Assembly: GCF_000720485.1 (NCBI RefSeq) | Contig: NZ_JOAX01000026.1 | Location: forward strand, 62,001-126,000 | Source: Streptomyces ochraceiscleroticus | Lineage (GTDB): Bacteria > Actinomycetota > Actinomycetes > Streptomycetales > Streptomycetaceae | DNA: 64,000 bases | Direction: 5' to 3' | Shown: piece after piece, positions 58,382-64,000 of the stretch | Position numbering within the stretch: position 1 is the first letter of the stretch | Layout: every line of letters starts with the position of its first letter | Notes under the pieces: generated by a model | Told to the model about the DNA's origin: nothing | Seen by the model: the letters and a program-made list of their open reading frames with translations, nothing else | The model's database searches: none | Translations under genes and position numbers: made by a program

Positions 58382-59830
58382 TCAGTCCTTCTTCGCGGCG
58401 TCGACGGAGCCCCGCGCGAAGACGTTGGGGTCCCGACGCTTGATGATGAGGTAACCGATGCCCATGATCGCGGCCCAGATGGGCGCCGCGTACAGCGAGA
58501 TCCGGGTGTCGGGGTCGATGCCCATCATCACGATGACCATGGCGATGAAGGCCAGCGCGAAGATCGAGGTGTACGGCGCGCCGATCGCCTTGAACTCCGA
58601 CTGCGGCAGCTCGCCGCGGTTGGCCTTGGCCCGGTAGCGGAGCTGCGAGAGGAGGATGACGATCCAGGCCCACATGCCGGAGATCGTGGCGAAGGAGACG
58701 ACGTAGTTGAAGGCTTCGCCCGGCCACTGGTAGTTGATCCAGACGCCGACCAGCATCATCGCGACCGAGACGCCGGTGCCGGTGGTCGGCAGGCCGTTCT
58801 TGCTGAGCCTGTCGAAGATCTTCGGGCCCTGGCCGTTGCGGGACAGGTCACGCAGCATGCGGCCGGTGGAGTACATGCCCGAGTTGGCCGAGGACAGCGC
58901 CGCGGTGAGCACGACGAAGTTCACGATGCCGGCGCCGGCCGGCAGGCCGATCTTGGCGAAGGCCGCGACGAAGGGGCTGACGCCCGGCTCGAAGACGGTC
59001 CAGCTCACGACGGACAGGATGATGATCAGCGAGCCGATGTAGAAGAGGCCGATCCGCCACGGCACGGTGTTGATCGCCTTGGGCAGGACCTTCTTCGGGT
59101 CGGTGGCCTCACCCGCGGTGACGCCGACCAGCTCGACGGCGAGGAAGGCGAACATTACGATCTGCAGGGTCATCAGCGTGCCGCCGATGCCCTTGGGGAA
59201 GAAGCCGCCGTGCGACCACAGGAGGCTGAAGGACGCGGTGTCACCGGCGTCGGAGAAGCCCAGCATGATCACGCCGAGGCCGATCAGGATCATGCCGATG
59301 ATGGCGGTGACCTTGACCATGGAGAACCAGAATTCCAGCTCACCGAAGATCTTCACGGAGATCAGGTTGATCCCGAAGAGGGCGACGGTGAAGACCAGTG
59401 CGGACACCCATTGCGGGATGTCGTGATTCCAGTACTGGACGTATGTCGCGGCCGCCGTGACTTCCGTGATGCCGGTGACGACCCAGAAGAGCCAGTACGT
59501 CCAGCCGGTCACGAAGCCCATGAAGGGGCCGAGGAACTCGCGGGCGTACTCCGAGAAGGAGCCGGACACCGGGCGGTACATGAGCAGCTCGCCCAGGGCA
59601 CGCATGATGAAGAAGATGACGAGCCCGACGATGGCGTAGGCCAGGATGATGCTCGGCCCGGCCTTGGAGATCGCCTTGCCCGCCCCGAGGAACAGGCCCG
59701 TTCCGATGGCGCCACCAATGGCGATCATCTGGATCTGCCGGTTTCCCAGACCGCGCTGATAGCCCTCTTCGGGGGCAGATCCCGCGGCGTCGGTGACGCC
59801 GTGCTGACTGTCGACCTGCGCTGAGGTCAT
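58382..59830 (-). CDS. Amino acid permease (APC family, GabP/AnsP-like)
   Basis: 482 residues, twelve hydrophobic segments. APC landmarks: GLGNRQIQMIAIGGAIGTGL at the start of helix 1, GPSIILAYAIVG, FFIMRALGELLMYRPVSGSF, and SANSGMYSTGRMLRDLSR. Imports neutral amino acids or GABA with protons. ATG at 59830 (GAAAGG upstream) is preferred to 59851. The permease lies just upstream of mec but is separated by a terminator-like hairpin. Confidence 0.94.
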   Translation of the reverse strand: MTSAQVDSQHGVTDAAGSAPEEGYQRGLGNRQIQMIAIGGAIGTGLFLGAGKAISKAGPSIILAYAIVGLVIFFIMRALGELLMYRPVSGSFSEYAREFLGPFMGFVTGWTYWLFWVVTGITEVTAAATYVQYWNHDIPQWVSALVFTVALFGINLISVKIFGELEFWFSMVKVTAIIGMILIGLGVIMLGFSDAGDTASFSLLWSHGGFFPKGIGGTLMTLQIVMFAFLAVELVGVTAGEATDPKKVLPKAINTVPWRIGLFYIGSLIIILSVVSWTVFEPGVSPFVAAFAKIGLPAGAGIVNFVVLTAALSSANSGMYSTGRMLRDLSRNGQGPKIFDRLSKNGLPTTGTGVSVAMMLVGVWINYQWPGEAFNYVVSFATISGMWAWIVILLSQLRYRAKANRGELPQSEFKAIGAPYTSIFALAFIAMVIVMMGIDPDTRISLYAAPIWAAIMGIGYLIIKRRDPNVFARGSVDAAKKD

Positions 59831-60228
59831 GTGTGGTGCGCCTTTCTCCATTCCGACCCGGTCTGTTCCGGATCGGGTCCCGATCCCCCCGGATGGAGTC
59901 CTGCATCGCCAACGGTCGGCCGGCGCAGCGCTCCCGCGGCGACAGGGGTGGCGTCGCCGACGGCAGGTCGAGAGTTTTTACCACGACCACTTGGGATGTA
60001 CTACCGGGACACCGTAGGGCACGACAGGGAAAAACCGACAAAATTCAAAAGGCGCAGGAAGGGCGGGCGCAGCAGTAATGCGATCGTTATCCGGATTTGA
60101 TCGTCCGTTGAGCGAACGCATCTCCGTACGTAGTCGGGCGTACCGTCCGGGTCACGAAGGCGCCGGTCCGGGCCATGATCGCGGGGCGGCCGCCGGACCG
60201 GAAAGCGGCCCGGAAGCCGACGCCGCTC
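59831..60228. other. 398-bp gene-free stretch upstream of the amino acid permease
   Basis: No convincing gene. An AT-richer patch near 60030-60060 (GACAAAATTCAAAAGG) could hold the permease promoter. DUF2017 ends at the far side. No repeats or strong hairpin seen. Confidence 0.5.
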
Positions 60229-60831
60229 TCACTCGGGCATCAGCGTCTCGATCAGGGTTTCCTGGAGCCCGCCGAGCCAGAGGTACGCCATCGCCATCGG
60301 CTTGCGCGGGTCCTCGTCCGGCAGGCCGAGCAGCTCGCTGCCGTCGTCCTCGTCGCTGACCTCCAGCCGGGTGCCGATCGCCAGCCGCAGGTCGTTCAGC
60401 GCGCCCAGCCACTGCTGGGACTCGTCCGGCTTGAGCCGCAGCACCGCGCCCTCGGAGCCCTTGCCGCCCTCGGCGGACAGTGCGTCCAGGGAGCGGACCA
60501 CCGCGAGGGCGTCCTCGCGCTTGCGGGTCCGCAGATCGTTCTCCGTGAAGCGGCGGAACTCCGCCGAGGCGGCGCGCGCGTCGTCGTCCGGCACATGGTC
60601 CGGGCCGCCGTAGGCGTCGGGGAAGAGCCGGGCCAGCGCAGGGTCGGACGGCGGCTCGCTGGGCCCCTCGGCGAAGAGCGCGTCCAGCGGGTCCTCGCCC
60701 TCGGCGGGCTCGTCGACGGGGCCCACCAGCTCCATGAGCTGGACGGCCAGGCTGCGCAGGATGGAGATCTCGACCTCGTCGAAGGCGGCTGCCGCGCCGC
60801 CGCCGGGCAGGGCTTCGAAGTGGCCGGCCAT
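60229..60831 (-). CDS. DUF2017 family protein
   Basis: 200 residues, cytoplasmic, acidic and Asp/Glu-rich. DUF2017 pattern: EVEISILRSLAVQLMELV near residue 20, LARLFPDAYG, EFRRFTENDLRTRKREDALAVV, PMAMAYLWLGGLQETLIE. Its ATG overlaps the clpS stop (ATGA), and DUF2017 follows clpS in many actinobacteria (Rv1332 region), so it may assist ClpS/ClpCP; this is inference. Confidence 0.92.
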   Translation of the reverse strand: MAGHFEALPGGGAAAAFDEVEISILRSLAVQLMELVGPVDEPAEGEDPLDALFAEGPSEPPSDPALARLFPDAYGGPDHVPDDDARAASAEFRRFTENDLRTRKREDALAVVRSLDALSAEGGKGSEGAVLRLKPDESQQWLGALNDLRLAIGTRLEVSDEDDGSELLGLPDEDPRKPMAMAYLWLGGLQETLIETLMPE

Positions 60832-61142
60832 CAGCGGTCCTGCGTGAGGGTCGCCCACAGGCCGTAGCCGTGCATCGCCTGCACGTCGCGCTCCATTTCT
60901 TCGCGGGTGCCGCTGGACACGATCGCGCGGCCCTTCCGATGGACATCGAGCATGAGCTTGCGTGCCTTCTCCTTGGAGTACCCGAAGTACGCCTGGAACA
61001 CGTAGGTCACGTAACTCATGAGATTGACGGGGTCATTGTGAACGACGGTGACCCAGGGGACGTCGGGTTCGGGCACCTCGAAGGGCGCCTCGGTCGTTTC
61101 AGGACGTTCGATCTCCGTCGGTGCGACACTCACGGGTCCCAT
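60831..61142 (-). CDS. clpS: ClpS, N-end rule adaptor of the Clp protease
   Basis: 103 residues. Core [20 protein letters not shown] then [20 protein letters not shown] with the substrate pocket Asn-Asp and His of the family. It delivers N-degron proteins to ClpAP/ClpCP. The longer ATG (61142) is used; GTG 61133 ([11 protein letters not shown]) is an alternative. Divergent from pncB. Confidence 0.95.
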   Translation of the reverse strand: MGPVSVAPTEIERPETTEAPFEVPEPDVPWVTVVHNDPVNLMSYVTYVFQAYFGYSKEKARKLMLDVHRKGRAIVSSGTREEMERDVQAMHGYGLWATLTQDR

Positions 61143-61307
61143 GCTGCCACCCAGGAGGGGCGCGCGCACAAATGACCCGGGGAAATCGTCAATGTGACGA
61201 GTACGCGAGGTAGCATCCTCGTATGACTGCATCCTCCGGGGGATGACCCCCGGACCCCCAGCCGGTCCGGTGCGGTCTCGGGACGTCGAATTGCGAGGTA
61301 AGCGGAA

Positions 61308-62636
61308 GTGAACGTTGCCGATCTCGGGCTGCCGGTGGCCGTGCCGTCGACTGCGCTCTTCACCGACCAGTACGAACTCACCATGGTGCAGGCCGCGCTG
61401 CGGTCCGGCACCGCCGACCGGCGCTCGGTCTTCGAGGTCTTCACCCGGCGGCTGCCCGAGGGCCGCCGCTACGGCGTGGTCGCGGGCACCGGACGGCTGC
61501 TGGACGCGGTGGAGAACTTCCGCTTCGACGCCACCATCCTGGACTTCCTCACCGAGCGCGGCATCCTCGACGAGACCACCCGCGCGTGGCTCGCCGACTA
61601 CCGCTTCCGCGGCGACATCTGGGGCTACCCGGAGGGCGAGGTCTACTTCCCCGGCTCCCCCATCCTGCGCGTCGAGGGCACCTTCGCCGAGGCCGTGCTG
61701 CTGGAGACGGTGATCCTCTCGATCCTCAACCATGACTCGGCGGTGGCCGCCGCGGCCTCCCGGATGTCGGTCGCGGCCGGCGAGCGCCCGCTGATCGAGA
61801 TGGGCGCCCGGCGCACCCACGAGCTGGCCGCGGTGGCCGCCTCCCGCGCCGCGTACGTGGGCGGCTTCCACACCACCTCCGACCTCGCGGCCGGCTTCCG
61901 GTACAACATCCCGACGGCCGGCACGAGCGCGCACTCCTTCACCCTGCTGCACGACAACGAGCGGGACGCGTTCACCGCGCAGGTCGACAGCCTCGGTGCA
62001 GGAACGACTCTGCTGGTGGACACCTACGACGTCACGGAGGCGGTCCGTACCGCCGTGGAGGTGGCCGGGCCCGGCCTCGGCGCCGTCCGCATCGACTCCG
62101 GCGACCTGCTGCTGCTCGCCCACCGGGTGCGCCAGCAGCTCGACGAGCTGGGCGCGACGGACACCAGGATCGTGGTCACCAGCGACCTGGACGAGTACGC
62201 CATCGCCTCGCTGGCCGCCGCGCCCGTGGACGCGTACGGCGTCGGTACCCAGCTCGTCACCGGCAGCGGCCACCCCACCTGCTCGATGGTCTACAAGCTG
62301 GTCGCGCGCGCCGACAGCAACGGCGACGGCGCGCCGCTGCGGCCGGTCGCGAAGAAGTCCATGGGCGGCAAGGCGTCCCACGGGGGCCGCAAGTGGGCCG
62401 CGCGGCGCCCGGACGCGGACGGCGTGGCGGAGGCCGAGGTCATCGGCACGGGGCCGGTGCCGGCCGAGCTCGCGGACCGGCAGCTCATGGTGCCGCTGGT
62501 GCGCGGCGGCGAGGTGGTCGCCCGCGAGCCGCTGGATGCGGCACGCGAGCGGCACATCGCGGCCCGCGCCGGGCTCCCGATGTCCGCGATGCAGCTCTCG
62601 CGCGGCGAGGCCGTGCTGCCGACGGAGTACGTCTGA
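61308..62636 (+). CDS. pncB: Nicotinate phosphoribosyltransferase
   Basis: 442 residues. [16 protein letters not shown] at the start, the active-site [20 protein letters not shown] and [13 protein letters not shown] blocks, [13 protein letters not shown], and the late [22 protein letters not shown]. Makes NAMN from nicotinate and PRPP in NAD salvage. GTG at 61308 follows GCGGAA. Together with pncA downstream it completes nicotinamide salvage. Confidence 0.95.
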   Translation: MNVADLGLPVAVPSTALFTDQYELTMVQAALRSGTADRRSVFEVFTRRLPEGRRYGVVAGTGRLLDAVENFRFDATILDFLTERGILDETTRAWLADYRFRGDIWGYPEGEVYFPGSPILRVEGTFAEAVLLETVILSILNHDSAVAAAASRMSVAAGERPLIEMGARRTHELAAVAASRAAYVGGFHTTSDLAAGFRYNIPTAGTSAHSFTLLHDNERDAFTAQVDSLGAGTTLLVDTYDVTEAVRTAVEVAGPGLGAVRIDSGDLLLLAHRVRQQLDELGATDTRIVVTSDLDEYAIASLAAAPVDAYGVGTQLVTGSGHPTCSMVYKLVARADSNGDGAPLRPVAKKSMGGKASHGGRKWAARRPDADGVAEAEVIGTGPVPAELADRQLMVPLVRGGEVVAREPLDAARERHIAARAGLPMSAMQLSRGEAVLPTEYV

Positions 62637-62895
62637 GGGGCCGCAGCGGGGGACGGCACCCCGGTACCTCGGTACGTGGGTGTCCTCGTGCGGCCGGACG
62701 GGTGACGCGGTACGCGCGGGACTTGTCCGTGCGCCGTCCCGTGCCCCCTGGCCTGCCGCGGTGTGTCCCGAACCGCCGTACAGCGCCCACTCCCGCAGCG
62801 TCGGACGAGTGGCTACCCTCGGTCACATCGGCGTTTGCCGTACCCCCCACAGCCGCCACATCCTCCCCCCATTTCCCAGCCGGAAGGCACGCACC

Positions 62896-63492
62896 ATGCA
62901 CCGGGCATTGATCGTCGTGGACGTCCAGAACGACTTCTGTGAGGGCGGCAGCCTCGCCGTGGCGGGCGGCTCGGACATCGCCGCCGCCATCACCGATCTG
63001 GTGGGTGAGGCGGCGGGCAGCGGATACCAGTACGTGGTCGCCACGCGCGATCACCACATCGACCCCGGCGACCACTTCTCCGTCCGGCCGGACTACGAGC
63101 ACAGCTGGCCCGCGCACTGCGTCGCCGGCACCGAGGGCAGCGGCTTCCACCCCAATTTCGCCCCCGCGATCGTCTCCGGCGCGATCGACGCGGTCTTCTC
63201 CAAGGGCGAGCACGCCGCGGCGTACAGCGGCTTCGAGGGCGTGGACGAGCACGGCGCCTCGACGGCGGAGTGGCTGCGCGCGCACGACGTGACCGAGGTC
63301 GACATCGTCGGCATCGCCACGGACCACTGCGTGCGGGCCACGGCGCTGGACGCGGTGCGCGAGGGGTTCCGCACCCGCGTCCTGCTGGACCTGACGGCCG
63401 GCGTGGCGGCGCACACGACCGAGGCGGCGGTGGCGGAGCTGCGCGAGGCGGGGGCCGAGCTGACGGGCAAGCCGGTGGTCAGCGCGGGCTGA
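62896..63492 (+). CDS. pncA: Nicotinamidase (isochorismatase-like hydrolase)
   Basis: 198 residues. VVDVQNDFCEGGSLAVAGG with catalytic Asp9, metal ligands in TRDHHIDPGDHFS, VFSKGEHAAAYSGF with Lys, and GIATDHCVRATALDA with the nucleophilic Cys. Converts nicotinamide to nicotinate for PncB. ATG at 62896 follows GGAAGG. 259 bases after pncB, likely a shared pathway but separate promoter. Confidence 0.94.
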   Translation: MHRALIVVDVQNDFCEGGSLAVAGGSDIAAAITDLVGEAAGSGYQYVVATRDHHIDPGDHFSVRPDYEHSWPAHCVAGTEGSGFHPNFAPAIVSGAIDAVFSKGEHAAAYSGFEGVDEHGASTAEWLRAHDVTEVDIVGIATDHCVRATALDAVREGFRTRVLLDLTAGVAAHTTEAAVAELREAGAELTGKPVVSAG

Positions 63493-63528
63493 GCCACCGG
63501 CGGCCGGGTACGTCAGCGCGGGCTGAGC
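63478..63528. repeat. 17-bp direct repeat covering stop codons of pncA and the opposite gene
   Basis: GTCAGCGCGGGCTGAGC at 63478-63494 (with pncA TGA) and 63512-63528 (with the TCA stop of the minus-strand gene), exact copies 34 bp apart. Confidence 0.9.
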
Positions 63529-63848
63529 TGCTCCGGTACGGACGGGCGCAGCAGGGCCCGTATCGGGTGCCAGGACTCCGTGTCGTCCTCCGGGGCGCCG
63601 CGCCAGACGAGCCCGTCGGGGTGGTGGAGCACGGCCGTGACCTCGTCCGGCGTGGGCGGTTCGGTGTTGCCGCGCAGGTAGACGGCGCGCAGGCCGAGGT
63701 TGCGCAGCCTGGTCAGGGCGCGCGGGCGGTTCGCGGCGTGGACGAGGACGCGTACGCGATGGCCGCTGCCGCCCGGTCTGGGCAGCGAGAGGGCCACCAC
63801 CACGCTTCCGCCCGGAAGCCTGATGAAGCCGGAGCCGGTCAGGGTCAT
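63513..63848 (-). CDS. Hypothetical protein, 111 residues
   Basis: No family recognised. Short soluble protein with SVVVALSLPRPGGSGHRVRV, TRLRNLGLRAVYLRGNT and a Pro/Asp-rich end. ATG at 63848 with GGGGGAAAC upstream. Convergent with pncA, sharing a 17-bp direct repeat at the gene ends. Confidence 0.6.
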   Translation of the reverse strand: MTLTGSGFIRLPGGSVVVALSLPRPGGSGHRVRVLVHAANRPRALTRLRNLGLRAVYLRGNTEPPTPDEVTAVLHHPDGLVWRGAPEDDTESWHPIRALLRPSVPEQLSPR

Positions 63849-64000
63849 GTTTCCCCCGTGCATGGTCGGTGCAGCGGTCGGTGCATGGTCGTGCGGCCGG
63901 CGCACGCCGGGTCGGGGCATGCGTCGGGAACCCCTCGTGAGACTACGTGTCAGCAAGAAGGCCGCAGGAGGCATCTAAACGCGATCGGCCGCCGCCCGCT

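Overview
The window is a chromosomal segment of a high-GC actinobacterium, almost certainly Streptomyces or a close relative. Evidence: third-position GC bias throughout, GTG/TTG starts, a SsgA-like sporulation protein, the cslA-glxA pair, DasR-type operators beside chitin and GlcNAc genes, and short dispersed repeats common between Streptomyces genes. No transposase, integrase, phage gene, CRISPR array or large biosynthetic cluster was seen.

Layout. 0-5.4 kb: end of an amidase gene, a DUF3830 protein, a complete EhuBCDA-type polar solute ABC importer and an IclR regulator. 5.5-10.1 kb: two identical tRNA-Lys(CUU) genes flank a minus-strand block with a chitin-type LPMO under two dre sites, and a coupled trio of cell-wall hydrolase, SPFH/Band 7 membrane protein and SsgA-like protein. 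10.1-17.7 kb: FadR-type regulator, cslA-glxA (polysaccharide synthase and copper radical oxidase of hyphal tips), a GH6 glucanase, and a class F sortase homologue that has lost its catalytic cysteine. 17.8-30.4 kb: HAD phosphatase, ROK regulator divergent from a Gfo/Idh/MocA oxidoreductase operon, DUF3048 lipoprotein, FAA hydrolase, a YidC paralogue with a small membrane partner, long-chain acyl-CoA ligase, secreted DUF4142-DUF1996 pair and a PucR-type regulator. 30.6-34.8 kb: a di-haem cytochrome b-like membrane protein coupled to a NuoF-like flavoprotein-ferredoxin fusion, a two-repeat lipoprotein and a class E sortase. 34.8-47 kb: DUF445 protein, secreted SGNH esterase, an ABC-2 exporter, a class A PBP, a SugE/Gdx guanidinium exporter with a guanidine-III riboswitch, GroES-like protein, DUF3618, BCP peroxiredoxin and a ProP-like MFS permease.

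47-64 kb: an intact HNH protein beside a decayed paralogue, an unusual Leu-anticodon tRNA, then a conserved housekeeping block (rdgB, rph, metallo-hydrolase, cysM-cysO-mec, DUF2017, clpS, pncB) whose gene content resembles the Mycobacterium tuberculosis Rv1330c-Rv1341 region. The GlcNAc PTS (nagF, nagE1, nagE2) with three dre sites sits inside it. LPMO, PTS and dre sites form one theme: chitin breakdown and GlcNAc uptake sensed by DasR. CslA, GlxA, the PBP, SsgA-like protein and hydrolases form a second: envelope growth and development.

The most unusual window-wide signal is a set of short tandem duplications at or just after stop codons of at least nine genes (units 13-25 bp). The guanidine-III riboswitch, the Cys-less sortase, the leader ORF before cysO, the CysO Gly-Gly-Ser-Arg tail and the NuoF/cytochrome b/lipoprotein module are the other main points.
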